From contig NZ_CP088942.1 of assembly GCF_021165755.1 (NCBI RefSeq), positions 19,221-83,220 of the forward strand: DNA of 64,000 bases, in the 5' to 3' direction. The translations under genes were made by a program, and so were the position numbers. The notes below the pieces were generated by a model. It was not told the origin of the DNA, did no database searches, and was given only the letters and a program-made list of their open reading frames with translations. The stretch comes from Borrelia sp. RT5S (lineage in GTDB: Bacteria > Spirochaetota > Spirochaetia > Borreliales > Borreliaceae). Each line of letters opens with the position of its first letter. The first letter of the stretch is position 1. Below are positions 17,895 to 27,421 of the stretch, in pieces.

Positions 17895-18464
17895 CTAACC
17901 TTTATAGTTTGAAAAATTAAAAGTTTGAACTACTTTAATCTGTAAACTAATATCTAATTCATCAATAAACGGAGTGCTCCTCATTTTCAAGGAATTAATG
18001 ATTGCCGTCTCGTGAAACCCTATGAAAGGGCCATACACTGTATAATAAACTCCAGCTCTAAATCTTTCTCTAAACTGCATCTTGATGAAGTTAGAATTAA
18101 ACTCCATCACACTGTTTGCAAAGGGCGTAGCTCTTAAATTGTCAAGCAAAACCTTTTCATAAAGAGATGAGAGCGTTGCGTTATGCAGAGTAATTACTTC
18201 TGGATTTGCAGTAACGTTATAATTAACGAATTCACTACGCCTGTTTGAAGGATTAATAACTGCCCTCTGACTACTAATGCTGGTTAAATGCTCCTCAACA
18301 GACCCTTTTTTGGGAAATACAAAAAAAACTTGAGGAAGATACCCCAGTCCTTTAAAATCAGGGCGTGGGAAGAGTGCAATAAAGTTAGATGCACTTGAGA
18401 GACTTAAAATTTGACTCACAATTTCCTTAATAAGTAGTGTTGTTTTCTCTAGCATGCTATGCAT
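17895..18464 (-). CDS. DUF792 phage protein, tail-associated
   Basis: The length of 189 residues and the gene order between DUF759 and DUF693 match DUF792. Marks include FIALFPRPDFKGLGYLPQVF and YYTVYGPFIGFHETAIINSL. No membrane segment. A structural role in tail or baseplate assembly is inferred from context. It starts nine bases after the DUF759 stop. Confidence 0.72.
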   Translation of the reverse strand: MHSMLEKTTLLIKEIVSQILSLSSASNFIALFPRPDFKGLGYLPQVFFVFPKKGSVEEHLTSISSQRAVINPSNRRSEFVNYNVTANPEVITLHNATLSSLYEKVLLDNLRATPFANSVMEFNSNFIKMQFRERFRAGVYYTVYGPFIGFHETAIINSLKMRSTPFIDELDISLQIKVVQTFNFSNYKG

Positions 18465-18472
18465 ATAAGCTC

Positions 18473-19884
18473 CTAGGGCATTCGGGAGCTCTCGCTGCCC
18501 ACCTTGTAGTCATGTATATTACTACCTAAACAATTCTCTTGTGCACTGTCTTTTAATGAATCTGTTAAGTTATTAATAGCATTCTCCATATTAAGAAAAG
18601 CATCGCTTAAGGGTTGAATAATATTCTTTTCGAAATCTAGTGAATTTACACAAATTAAAAGATCTCTGATTTGGTCTGTAAGCAATTGGACATTATCTTT
18701 AAAGCTCACTGAGATAATGCTATTCGCATCAGGCCCTTCGTTTGGGTCTAAATTGCGACTAAAGCTTGCAAGTGCACCATCAATCTTATTCTTTACTAGA
18801 TCGCCACTTAAACATTCATTATTTTCAAATTCGTTGATGGGTTTATTGTCTAGCATGCAAGCATTACTATTGCTTCGATCTGTCTTATTAATAATTGAAG
18901 CCAGCCTACTCTGGTCACCTTTAAACAAATCATACACAACAGACACAGCCTCCTCATTGTCTTGCACGTGCCTGCCGGTCTTAATACGGCTTGCAAGTTT
19001 AACAGCATCAAGCAATGTCTCCTCACTGCTTGGGGTTTCGCCTCTAGCTAGCAAGGATTTAAATCCACAAGTCTTTAAAATGAAATCATTCATGTCTACT
19101 TGAGTTTCAAACTTACCCGTATCTGCAAGCATGTCTTTTATTCTTTTATTTTCAAAATCACTATAAGTTGCATCTTCAATGCCTGCAAGACTAGTACCAT
19201 TTGACTGCACTAAATCTGTGTTCGGGTTTTTATGTCTAGCATTACCAATACCATCAAATTGTTTACCCCAGTTAAATTCTTTAAGACCATTGTGCAAATC
19301 TAATTTAATATTAAATTTATCTTGAATGTTTGAAGAAAAGAGATGGGAGCCTGGACCATTTAAAAAATCACGCCTCTTGGGCGCTTTACTTAAGCTAGAA
19401 TCGAGATTGCCCTCAGATTCCCTATTGCTAGAAATGCTTTTTAAAGCAAAGTCCAAAGGATTGTCCGTTCTAGGCATTAAATCCAGCAAACGTATTAAGC
19501 TTGGTAAGAGATTTTCAATTAAATTACCAGATAAGTCTTTCTCATCACTGTGCTTGCCCTCTTGTTTTAAAGGATCAAGCAACACACCTTTTGCACAAAA
19601 CCCCAATGCGCTGCATTCCTCTGTGGTTAAATCTAGGTCATTATCTGACTCTGGAGTACTAATAAAGGGTAAATTAGCATTGTTAATACCTTCTTTAAAT
19701 AAATCTTCTTGTGCTCGTACTCCTGAAAGAAAAGATCCAATCTGCTTTCTCAGGAAGTCCTCTTCCCCGAACCCATTAAGTCAGGAAGATGCAAAGGCCT
19801 GTTGCTTAAAGAAGGAGCAGGGAGTAGAAAAAAATCTTCAATTGTGTCATCAAAAACAAACTGCCGTTCTGGGCCGTATCTCAT
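18473..19884 (-). pseudogene. DUF759 phage tail protein, frameshifted
   Basis: The gene starts at the ATG at 19884, which overlaps the previous stop as ATGA, and reads MRYGPERQFVFDDTIEDFF before stopping at 19750. A second frame opens near 19782 with LNGFGEEDFLRKQIGSFLSG and runs through LTTEECSALGFCAKGVLLD to 18473. Together they give about 470 residues, consistent with DUF759 (proposed tape-measure or tail assembly protein). The frame changes by one base between 19753 and 19782. The rest of the frame is clean, so this is recent or a sequencing error. Confidence 0.75.
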
Positions 19885-20105
19885 AAAACCTCACATGCCC
19901 TTTTTGCTAAAAATTTTTCATAAATTTCCTTCTTAAGCTTTAAATTAGCAATTTTGTTGATTTCTACAAGTTCAGTGTATTTAAATTGCCTTACTTCCTC
20001 ATAAGTACAAACACCCATTAAAACAGGGAAATAATACTTACAAGCCTCACTCCTTAAGTATTTCAAATATGAAAAATAATCATTTAAAGCAATATTATGA
20101 CTCAT
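19881..20105 (-). CDS. DUF1322-like small phage protein
   Basis: Start chosen at MSHNIALNDYFSYLKYL because AAAGGTG lies six bases upstream; eight more in-frame codons exist upstream without a ribosome site. About 74 residues, helical, no membrane segment. Its place between DUF1473 and DUF759 is where phages put tail-assembly chaperones, often made by a frameshift; no shift is evident here. The DUF1322 label is from memory and is tentative. Confidence 0.6.
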   Translation of the reverse strand: MSHNIALNDYFSYLKYLRSEACKYYFPVLMGVCTYEEVRQFKYTELVEINKIANLKLKKEIYEKFLAKRACEVL

Positions 20106-20153
20106 TATCGCACCTTTGTTTAAATTCACTTATTTAAATACAAATCTAATAAA

Positions 20154-20567
20154 TTACAAAGAAACCAGGCTCTCGTAATTCCACCTATCATCAATATGAG
20201 AATACTTAACAAAATTCCCACCAGAGTCTTGTTGGCTTTCAACGTACACCAAACTAGGTTCCTTAAGTCCTTCAATTTTTTCTACTAAAGAATACTGAAC
20301 AGCAAAAAGAATGGTGGGAAGGGCATATTTATACAAAAATGAATGTCTTCTATTGTTATTAATAATTTCGTAAAATTCATCAAAAAAGACAGGAGATATC
20401 ATTAAAGAACTTATTCTTTTAAGTACTGAAAGGTCGTTAAGCTCACGTCTTAAAGTTTCTTGATTAACATCAAATCCCAAAATAGAATCCCATTCATACA
20501 TAGGAATATCTCTTAATGTGTATTCATAAATCTTGTCTTTAGATAAAATTTTTAACTTGTACCGCAT
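20154..20567 (-). CDS. DUF1473 phage protein, tail-associated
   Basis: 137 residues; its ATG directly abuts the TAG of the DUF1463 gene. Marks: YTLRDIPMYEWDSILGFDV and YEIINNNRRHSFLYKYALP. The family is known only from Borrelia phage plasmids; its position after the tail-tube candidate suggests a tail-assembly role. Confidence 0.7.
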   Translation of the reverse strand: MRYKLKILSKDKIYEYTLRDIPMYEWDSILGFDVNQETLRRELNDLSVLKRISSLMISPVFFDEFYEIINNNRRHSFLYKYALPTILFAVQYSLVEKIEGLKEPSLVYVESQQDSGGNFVKYSHIDDRWNYESLVSL

Positions 20568-20987
20568 CTAGTTCCTCTCAACTTCACAATTGATTGCATG
20601 TATTACAAAATTAACAGCCTCATTATCATTTGAATAACTCCTACTTGGCACTTCAGCAAAAAATGCACTATTGGACACAATTTTGAGGCCCATTTGATCA
20701 TTAAATACCAATGGTTTAAGTTTTTCTAATTTTGAAGAATTAGAGTAAAATTGCTCATTGCTAAGTTTGGTTAAAAGCTTATAATCAAGAGAACCTTTAG
20801 TTATCTCTAAATTAAATATGTGCGTAACGGTACGTGGATCCCTGAAACTAGGAATTGGAACATTTCTGTCCTCCGTACTTGCTGTAGCCATGGTGGAAGG
20901 AGATGTTAAATATTGTATCCTCCCTCTGTCTATTAAAGCACCTGCAAAGCTAAAAAATACTAAATCTAGTGAATAGTATTCCTTCAT
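20568..20987 (-). CDS. DUF1463 phage protein, probable tail tube
   Basis: 139 residues; its ATG overlaps the DUF787 stop as TAATG. Beta-rich with YSLDLVFFSFAGALIDRGR and TVTHIFNLEITKGSLDYKL. Sheath-then-tube order (DUF787 then DUF1463) is the usual order of contractile-tail phages, which supports the tube assignment by context. Confidence 0.7.
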   Translation of the reverse strand: MKEYYSLDLVFFSFAGALIDRGRIQYLTSPSTMATASTEDRNVPIPSFRDPRTVTHIFNLEITKGSLDYKLLTKLSNEQFYSNSSKLEKLKPLVFNDQMGLKIVSNSAFFAEVPSRSYSNDNEAVNFVIHAINCEVERN

Positions 20988-22063
20988 TAAACAGCCTCCC
21001 TTTTTAAATAATCATTAATATCATCGCTAGTTATGTCTAGGACAACACTTTTAAAACTGTCATTGTATTTAACACGAATTGATAAATTTAATGCCAATCC
21101 ATTGCTTGCCTTAAGCTCAAGTTTAATGTCAGAGAAAGATACAATCAGTCCCGCATCTGTGAAACCTTTAAATAAACACTCAAGTCCTGCTGTGTATGCG
21201 TTGTTGCCGTCTCCAACTTTTAACTGGCTAAGTTTGCTATTTTGTCTATTGTTACGACTCCAAATACGAATGAGCTCACGGGTGGCTTCTGTTCTTAAGA
21301 GATAATACGTAAAGGCCTCATCAATTGCATTACCGGCAAGATCAACTCCTTCTTTGAATGCTAAAACCCCATCTCTTCCCGTTTCATTGAGTAGAGAATA
21401 AAAATTAATATTGTTTCTTCGCAACGCACTAATTAAACTTGCATCATAAATTGGACTCGCTTTAAGTGTAAGCCCATAAGGATTTACAGAATGAAAAATT
21501 GATGCTTGATGTAGATACTGGGATATAAACTTAAGATGTAGATCATCATTATCCTTTACGTAGACAAGAATTACCCCATCAAGCTCACTTGAACTCCTAT
21601 CCTTTAAACCCTTGGGCAAATCCTTGCCCTTAGTTGGCAATACAATAAACCTAGCCAGCCCCCTTAAAGCTTCACAATCACCCTTTAAAGAACCCTCAGC
21701 TGGCTCTTCTATGAATACCACAAAGGTGTGTACATGCTCACCTAGGAATTTTGTTGCCTCTTTAATATCTTGATAGATGTACAAATCAACAGACCTCAGG
21801 CCTTCGGATGCAAAGAGGGAAGAAAACTTACCTGCAAGAAGAGTTCGCTGTGTCTCAGCCGTCTTCTTCCGAGTCTCGTCACTGCTGTATTCCTGTCTGA
21901 GCTCAATGGATGCTATGCTTTCTTTGTAATTTGAAATATTTAAAACAAAATGCCCTTTACTTAAACAGTCACTTTTGTAAATAAGTAAAGGATTATAGTA
22001 GCCAACATTATTTAGCTTAACCTTATTTTCAATTAAATTAACCTTAATTGTATCTTGTGGCAT
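20987..22063 (-). CDS. DUF787 phage protein, probable tail sheath
   Basis: 358 residues, matching DUF787 length. Marks: VDLYIYQDIKEATKFLGEH, FIVLPTKGKDLPKGL and AFTYYLLRTEATRELIRIW. A long alpha/beta protein ahead of a small beta protein in a tail operon is typical of a contractile sheath. No membrane segment or signal. Function inferred. Confidence 0.75.
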   Translation of the reverse strand: MPQDTIKVNLIENKVKLNNVGYYNPLLIYKSDCLSKGHFVLNISNYKESIASIELRQEYSSDETRKKTAETQRTLLAGKFSSLFASEGLRSVDLYIYQDIKEATKFLGEHVHTFVVFIEEPAEGSLKGDCEALRGLARFIVLPTKGKDLPKGLKDRSSSELDGVILVYVKDNDDLHLKFISQYLHQASIFHSVNPYGLTLKASPIYDASLISALRRNNINFYSLLNETGRDGVLAFKEGVDLAGNAIDEAFTYYLLRTEATRELIRIWSRNNRQNSKLSQLKVGDGNNAYTAGLECLFKGFTDAGLIVSFSDIKLELKASNGLALNLSIRVKYNDSFKSVVLDITSDDINDYLKREAV

Positions 22064-22107
22064 ATAATCTCCTTTTTAAATCTAATTTTTAATTTCTAGT
22101 CTCAACT

Positions 22108-22653
22108 TTAACTTGCAATCTCAGTGGCCTGTATGTTCGCTCTGTAGGTCTGACTTAAACCCAGAACTGCCCTGTTTCTTCTCCCTGAAACTTTTACAAA
22201 ACCGTTATTATTTAAATTACTTGTTGCATTTATGTAATAAGCTAGTGACAAGCTATCTGAACTCTTAAGCTTTTTCGTAAACTCGAATTTATGAGAATTT
22301 GAGTGCAAAAACTCCAAAAAATGCTCATAAATGCCATGCAAATTGCGGTAAAGCTCTCTTTCACTTAAATCCCTAACAAATCCCATAAAATGAAGAGTAA
22401 AATTTAGCCCAAATTCATTAACATTCTCGTAAAAACCACCACTCCTTAATTCGCGAGGAGCAAGACCCTCGTATCCTTCTGGCCTTACCACAAGTAAATC
22501 GGGATGCTTATCTTGTAAATCACTTAAATAAAGATTACCCTGCAAATTTAAAAGCTCTATTTCTAGACAATGCTTCCTTAAATACTCCTTAAATTTAAGG
22601 AGTATTTTTATTAGAAATTCTTGAGATTCACATAAACCTAATAACATACCCAT
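22108..22653 (-). CDS. DUF764 phage protein, head-tail region
   Basis: 181 residues with LLKFKEYLRKHCLEIELL and NEFGLNFTLHFMGFVRDLS. The family and its position between DUF1506 and DUF787 match cp32-like phages; a head-tail connector or tail-terminator role is likely but unproven. The coding sequence holds a perfect 28-bp palindrome about 50 bases after the start. Confidence 0.7.
   Translation of the reverse strand: MGMLLGLCESQEFLIKILLKFKEYLRKHCLEIELLNLQGNLYLSDLQDKHPDLLVVRPEGYEGLAPRELRSGGFYENVNEFGLNFTLHFMGFVRDLSERELYRNLHGIYEHFLEFLHSNSHKFEFTKKLKSSDSLSLAYYINATSNLNNNGFVKVSGRRNRAVLGLSQTYRANIQATEIAS
22580..22607. repeat. Perfect 28-bp palindrome inside the DUF764 gene
   Basis: AAATACTCCTTAAA and TTTAAGGAGTATTT are exact reverse complements with no loop. 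The sequence encodes residues near LLKFKEYLRK. On either strand it places AAGGAG, a ribosome-site-like core, in the arm. Confidence 0.8.
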
Positions 22654-22682
22654 CCATTACCAATTCAGTTAAATTCATGCAA

Positions 22683-23057
22683 CTAAAGTCCCTGAAGGAT
22701 TAAAGTGGTATAGCCAATTTCATTTTGAGCATACCCTGTTATGCTAATAATCTCTAGCAAATTTTTATTAACCATCACATGCTCTTCCGGCCTGAAATCA
22801 AGAAAATCTATTGTATAAACTTTAGCAAAAAATTCATTGGCAAAAAATTTTGTATCAAAAAGCTCAATTTTCTCTTCTCTTGTAAGTGGTAGGAAAACAC
22901 CAGCAAACCTGGCAACATTATTTTTGCTAATCCTTTTCTCGTAAGAAGCATTAGCCTCATTCTTAACTAAGACCTTTTTAAATAAAAACATAGGTTGTGC
23001 ATATCTTTTAATACTGTTCTTTAAAGATAAATTAACTGCTTCAATTCCATTCATCAT
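22683..23057 (-). CDS. DUF1506 phage protein, head-tail region
   Basis: 124 residues; its ATG overlaps the DUF3890 stop as ATGA, with AGGAG upstream. Marks: FLPLTREEKIELFDTKFFA and FRPEEHVMVNKNLLEI. Small beta protein typical of a head-closure position. Assignment by family memory and gene order. Confidence 0.7.
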   Translation of the reverse strand: MMNGIEAVNLSLKNSIKRYAQPMFLFKKVLVKNEANASYEKRISKNNVARFAGVFLPLTREEKIELFDTKFFANEFFAKVYTIDFLDFRPEEHVMVNKNLLEIISITGYAQNEIGYTTLILQGL

Positions 23058-23458
23058 ACAACTCCTATTAACACTCTGTTTTTATCCGTAATAATTTCAT
23101 CCAATAAATTCTTAAATGCAATACAAAAATCTCGGCTTGAAGCCTCTTCTCTTACCACATAGTCGCAATACTCTACCGATATTTCATTAAATCTCTCTGC
23201 CTTCACTTTACTAGAGTCAAAATGAGTAAGCCTACCTCTTTTCTTAAGTTCACATCCCATGAAATAATAAATGAGTAAAAATGCCTTACCTACATTTAAA
23301 TCCCCTATGCCTATGTCCCTGCTATGCAAGACATCCTCAAGTAAGCTTAAATACATATGAAATTCACTAATGCTGAACTCTTCTGCTTTAAGCATAAGCA
23401 AGCTCCCTACCCTTGAATATGTTTCTTCCAATGAACTTAAAATTCCTTCGCAGTTCAT
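23054..23458 (-). CDS. DUF3890 phage protein, head-tail adaptor candidate
   Basis: The start is MNCEGILSSLEETYSRVGS, because GGAAAT lies seven bases before this ATG; a TTG four codons upstream overlaps the previous stop. About 134 residues, all helical. It directly follows the capsid candidate, where helical adaptor proteins usually lie. Confidence 0.7.
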   Translation of the reverse strand: MNCEGILSSLEETYSRVGSLLMLKAEEFSISEFHMYLSLLEDVLHSRDIGIGDLNVGKAFLLIYYFMGCELKKRGRLTHFDSSKVKAERFNEISVEYCDYVVREEASSRDFCIAFKNLLDEIITDKNRVLIGVV

Positions 23459-23460
23459 CT

Positions 23461-24387
23461 TTATTTCCAAGTTACTTTAAGTCTAAGTATCGAACTCTCG
23501 CTTGCAAGAATACTACCAATAGAAAAATCTAGAAAACTAGTTCTGAAGTTACTACTCGATATTTGTGTATATGCATTAAGCACAGGCGGATGCCCATCCT
23601 TTAACAACACAAGTCTAGGGCTTCTTGGATAAATTAACATCTCATCTTCTAGTAAATTCGTAGTTTCAAGATCAATATCAGCATCATTATTTATTGCTCT
23701 TAAGCAATCAAATAACATATCCTTGTATGAATAATGATTATTCGGTAATCTTTGTAGCAAAAGACCCTTAATCCTAGGGGTAGTTAAAACTTTAAAAGGA
23801 ACACTCCTGTTATCTTCTAAATTAATCTCTCCAATCTCAGCATTGCAAGCTTTAACTAAATCTAGTGCCTCCCCTACCTGTACTGTCTTATCTATTTGTC
23901 CTGGAAGATTAAGTAGTCCATACATGGTCTCTTGATTAGATTCATCAAGAAGAAGAGTTCTATTCTGCTTCTTATCTGAGAAGCAAAGTCCACCCCTTAA
24001 GTATTGAGCACTTATCAGTTTGTGTATCTCAGCTATTGAATACCTGAGCCCCTCACTCATATTAATATTATTAACAGCTTGTATGTCCAATTTTCCATCA
24101 GGGGCATAATACGTAAATGCATACTGAAACGGTAAGTAGTTTAGCGACACTACTTGCCTCTTAAACTTAACGGTAGCAACCGTACTAAAATCATTAACCT
24201 TAAGCGTTGGCGGCCCTGTTAGGTTTGAATGCCACTTTACAACCCTCTCGCTTGCAAGTGATATATCACTAACCTCTACTTGCTCATTATCAAAGAAATG
24301 ATAGTACTCCGGTATTGGTCTTTGGATAGATAAAGATTCCCTTATGGTATTTATAAATTCTTCATTATTAAATAGACTTTCACTCAA
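23461..24387 (-). CDS. Putative major capsid protein
   Basis: 308 residues after DUF228, in the slot of the major capsid gene. It shows the N-arm/beta layout of HK97-fold proteins: PIPEYYHFFDNEQVEVSDIS, then SLNYLPFQYAFTYYAPDGK, a central helix VGEALDLVKACNAEIGEIN, and a C-terminal beta part with SPRLVLLKDGHPPVL and SILRLKVTWK. No catalytic motif or signal. Capsid identity is inferred from position and overall layout. Confidence 0.6.
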   Translation of the reverse strand: MSESLFNNEEFINTIRESLSIQRPIPEYYHFFDNEQVEVSDISLASERVVKWHSNLTGPPTLKVNDFSTVATVKFKRQVVSLNYLPFQYAFTYYAPDGKLDIQAVNNINMSEGLRYSIAEIHKLISAQYLRGGLCFSDKKQNRTLLLDESNQETMYGLLNLPGQIDKTVQVGEALDLVKACNAEIGEINLEDNRSVPFKVLTTPRIKGLLLQRLPNNHYSYKDMLFDCLRAINNDADIDLETTNLLEDEMLIYPRSPRLVLLKDGHPPVLNAYTQISSSNFRTSFLDFSIGSILASESSILRLKVTWK

Positions 24388-24405
24388 TGTTTTAATTCTC
24401 CTTTT

Positions 24406-25017
24406 TTAACTATCTTTCTTAATCGGCTTGCTTATAAGCATAACTCTTGCACCGTAATACCCAGCTTTATCTTTAAACTGTAAAGCATCACTTAAGGCTA
24501 ATGCGTGCATGTAAGTGCCCTTGCTCTGAACCCTCTTAAGCACACCCGACTCATCAAAAGCTAACCTATCCCCAGATTTAACATCCTGACTAGCAAGTAA
24601 AACACATTCAAAACTACTAGCAACCGATACTACTGTTGCTGTCCTGGTAAACTCATCATAGTCTATGCAAATACCATAAAGATCCTCCTCTCCTCCTCGT
24701 GCAACTCTGTCCCCAACCCCATCACCAACAACAAGCTTTACACCACACTTGTAGCAAAAATCAACCGCTTGATAATTTTCAAATTTCTCTCCTGCAAAAA
24801 ACTTAAGCCCCCCTTTGTGTGCAAAATATATGTCCCCAGACCCAAATTTGTCAGGTTTACTGAAAACGGATGGGTATGTGTTACAACTTACACTCTTAAG
24901 TTTTTCCAAAACCAATGTTTGCTTGTTCTGCTCAGAAGATAAGAATTGACTCCCTACCTTACTCTTACCGTACTGTACTGTGGTTAAGCTTACCCCCAGA
25001 TCACTTTCGTCCTGCAT
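24406..25017 (-). CDS. DUF228 phage protein, capsid-associated
   Basis: 203 residues, beta-rich, with GDIYFAHKGGLKFFAGEKF, GDRVARGGEEDLYGICIDY and LASQDVKSGDRLAFDESGV. This fits DUF228 of cp32-like plasmids. Beta-barrel proteins just before the capsid gene commonly decorate the head, which is the proposed role here. Confidence 0.75.
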   Translation of the reverse strand: MQDESDLGVSLTTVQYGKSKVGSQFLSSEQNKQTLVLEKLKSVSCNTYPSVFSKPDKFGSGDIYFAHKGGLKFFAGEKFENYQAVDFCYKCGVKLVVGDGVGDRVARGGEEDLYGICIDYDEFTRTATVVSVASSFECVLLASQDVKSGDRLAFDESGVLKRVQSKGTYMHALALSDALQFKDKAGYYGARVMLISKPIKKDS

Positions 25018-25063
25018 AAAATATTCTCCTTATATTTTTTTAAATTAAAACCTTTAAATTAAC

Positions 25064-25573
25064 TTAAGACTTGGCGCTATAAAATTCTTGCCTAATTTGT
25101 CCCCACTCATTAAGCATGGCTTGCCTTAAGTCCTTATAACTATTAATTACAACTGATTTGTTACCTAAACTTAACTCCTCTCCTAAGCCTGCCTTACTAA
25201 ACGTCATCAAGCCATATGAATTATTGCTATTCTTGCACGCATCAATATTGACATTAGCAAGCCTTAAAAGCATATCTTTAGTCTTAAAGCTTATGTTAGC
25301 AATATCAAGAGTGCCTGCAATTGCTAATATCTGCTTACTATTAACATATTTCCTTATAAGCTGAAGGGACTGCATGTCTAGTACCTCAGTTAGCGAATTA
25401 CCTGCATTTAAAAGCCCCTGTGTGTTATATCCCGCACTTAGATTGTCATCAGCAAGCCTGGTAATCCAAACAGCTCGACTAAATAATTCATCTCCCAGCG
25501 CATCATTACCGCTTAACTCATCAACCCCATCCAAACTTGCATCCCGCTCCAAATTTTCCCCCAACTCCTTCAT
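25064..25573 (-). CDS. DUF1357 phage protein, head assembly
   Basis: 169 residues; AAGGAGG precedes the ATG. Marks: RAVWITRLADDNLSAGYNT and MLNEWGQIRQEFYSAKS. It lies between portal and DUF228, the place of scaffold or head-maturation proteins in tailed phages. Acidic N-terminus (NLERDASLDGVDELSGND). Confidence 0.7.
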   Translation of the reverse strand: MKELGENLERDASLDGVDELSGNDALGDELFSRAVWITRLADDNLSAGYNTQGLLNAGNSLTEVLDMQSLQLIRKYVNSKQILAIAGTLDIANISFKTKDMLLRLANVNIDACKNSNNSYGLMTFSKAGLGEELSLGNKSVVINSYKDLRQAMLNEWGQIRQEFYSAKS

Positions 25574-25582
25574 TAAACCTCC

Positions 25583-26785
25583 TTAAAATGAAAAATTTAA
25601 TCTATTCTTAAGTGACTCTATCTCAATATCACTTAAAGAATTATGCTTTATAATCTCTAAATATTTAGAATATGCATCTAGCATCTTTAGGTCTTGTTCC
25701 AATCTTTGATCATCGCTTAATGTCATCAGGTCATTAAACCTCATATTTAATCTGTAGTATTTATTAAGCTTACTGTTAACAGCAGTCGCAGCCGCCTCTT
25801 GTACGGTACACAAAAAATCAACATAATTAGTCCGGTCTCCCTTCCCATCACTCCCTAATCCCTTGACCTGTTCATTAAAACTGCGAGTTAAGGGTTCCTT
25901 GGTATCTGCTCCTATTTTTGCTTTAACCAAATCAAATGCATCCTTTAAAAAAGAAAGGTCGTACTTTACTACCTCCAAACTGGCTTTCTCATCCGCACTG
26001 TAAAATATCCCATCATTACTCAAACCTTCCTTAAGTTTTGCAAGCACATCCCCAAGACCATCCCCTCCCATGTCTTGACCCCTACTCTGTTTGTCACTAT
26101 TGTTAAAAAATGTGGCAAACAATCCCCTGCTCTTACCTTGCCCACTAACCTGAGTCCTAGAATCATGCAAAGCCTCCATGAGCCCAACCAGTTGCTCATC
26201 CTTGTAAAACAAAAAATTATATTGCTCAATTCTCTTCTCAATTTCTAGGTATATCTGCTCAAGTAGACAAATATCTAGAAGTAAACTCTGTGTATAAACG
26301 GGTGCATGCGATTTTAATATATGATCAAAATTTTCATATATTATGACTCTACTCCTGTGCATTAAAATGCTAGTCCCATCACCCCGCAAGTACTCCACAT
26401 AATCACTCTCACGATCATCCCGAACCCGCCCATAGTCTAGGTATTTAAACCCAGCAGGAAGCTCGTCGTTAACCCCTCTGCTTAAATCCTCATCTAAAGA
26501 CTTGGGTTTAATTAAAATATATCCCGCCCCATTAAACCTATAACTTACCATAGCCTCAAGAAGGGCTTCCTTAAGCTCCAACTCCAAAGATAACAAATCA
26601 AACCCAGAGGCAACCCAAGAAGAGTCTAAAAAATCCAGCTTAATACCAAGACGCAAAGCATCCTCTGCTGATGTTTCAATGTAATTCCTGAAAAATATTG
26701 AGTACCTGTAAAGCTTTAAAGGATCTATCTTCTCCCCAGGACCCAACACACCTTCAAACCTGCTAAAACCTTTTTTAAATATCAT
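25583..26785 (-). CDS. DUF1073-type portal protein
   Basis: 400 residues. It has the portal-like helical start ETSAEDALRLGIKLDFLDSS, then AMVSYRFNGAGYILIKPKS and VEYLRGDGTSILMHRSRVI. Portal rings are the DNA entry point of phage heads. The terminase, normally adjacent, is over 21 kb away at 47926-49278. No ribosome site is visible before the ATG; a possible -10 TATACT lies about ten bases upstream, so the mRNA may be leaderless. Confidence 0.75.
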   Translation of the reverse strand: MIFKKGFSRFEGVLGPGEKIDPLKLYRYSIFFRNYIETSAEDALRLGIKLDFLDSSWVASGFDLLSLELELKEALLEAMVSYRFNGAGYILIKPKSLDEDLSRGVNDELPAGFKYLDYGRVRDDRESDYVEYLRGDGTSILMHRSRVIIYENFDHILKSHAPVYTQSLLLDICLLEQIYLEIEKRIEQYNFLFYKDEQLVGLMEALHDSRTQVSGQGKSRGLFATFFNNSDKQSRGQDMGGDGLGDVLAKLKEGLSNDGIFYSADEKASLEVVKYDLSFLKDAFDLVKAKIGADTKEPLTRSFNEQVKGLGSDGKGDRTNYVDFLCTVQEAAATAVNSKLNKYYRLNMRFNDLMTLSDDQRLEQDLKMLDAYSKYLEIIKHNSLSDIEIESLKNRLNFSF

Positions 26786-26896
26786 AATTTAAGTATAACA
26801 AAAAACTCTAATTTTTATACTCATTACAAGTTAATAATTAATTTAAAATTAAATTAATTCCATTTCTTTGCTATTAAACCCGTGTTCAAATAAATA

Positions 26897-26935
26897 AAGA
26901 GTTCACGGTTAGAAAATATCTATTCATGAACTCTT
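26897..26935. repeat. Inverted repeat upstream of the portal gene
   Basis: AAGAGTTCA and TGAACTCTT arms, 21 bases apart, lie about 110 bases upstream of the portal ATG. Possible operator or terminator read-through barrier. Confidence 0.45.
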
Positions 26936-26965
26936 GAAGAAGAATGTATGAATAAAATCAACAAA

Positions 26966-26996
26966 AGGTAATAAGCACAAAAAGAGCCTATTACCT
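26966..26996 (-). terminator. Intrinsic terminator of the 27013 gene
   Basis: AGGTAATA and TATTACCT pair; on the minus strand the stem is followed by TTTTG. Confidence 0.65.
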
Positions 26997-27012
26997 GCTG
27001 TTCATTTGTATT

Positions 27013-27246
27013 TTAGAGATTCGACTCTTTTATAATAGGCACAATAGCCAAACTGAACCACCGAGGCGGCATGCCAACACCAAGGAATAAGCCAAAGAAC
27101 AAACCAATCACGCTCCCCAGCAGTACTAAAACAAATTCAACAATGCTTAAGAGTACAGCCAAGACAAACCGGACGACTCTTACGGTTGAAATAAAAACTG
27201 TTCTAGCAATCCCTCTTAATAACTCCCTACTCTCCAAGAAAAACAC
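27013..27246 (-). CDS. Small membrane protein, two hydrophobic segments
   Basis: Not recognised. The frame begins at a GTG and encodes 77 residues with FVLAVLLSIVEFVLVLLGSVIG and GLFFGLFLGVG as membrane segments, ending IVPIIKESNL. The exact start is unsure because AAGGGG lies too close to the GTG. A terminator follows directly. It could be an extra holin-like protein next to the phage operon, but nothing proves this. Confidence 0.5.
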   Translation of the reverse strand: MFFLESRELLRGIARTVFISTVRVVRFVLAVLLSIVEFVLVLLGSVIGLFFGLFLGVGMPPRWFSLAIVPIIKESNL

Positions 27247-27354
27247 CCCTTACATTAAAAATAGGAAACCACGCCTACCCCACTTAAAGGTAATATAGAT
27301 CAATTTAAGCTAAAATCATGCCCAAGCTGTGGAATTTGAACAATATTTTTAACA

Positions 27355-27387
27355 AAAAAGGAATGCCCCAGTAGACATTCCCCTTTT
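27355..27387 (-). terminator. Intrinsic terminator of the 27422-28564 cassette
   Basis: On the minus strand GGGGAATG pairs with CATTCCTT and is followed by TTTTTTGTT. Confidence 0.75.
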
Positions 27388-27421
27388 AAATTCTATTGTA
27401 TCCTAACCATTATAAACTAAA

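Noticed and set aside
20105..20129. Upstream start for the DUF1322-like gene
   Set aside because: The extra eight codons have no ribosome site, while the internal ATG has AAAGGTG at good spacing.
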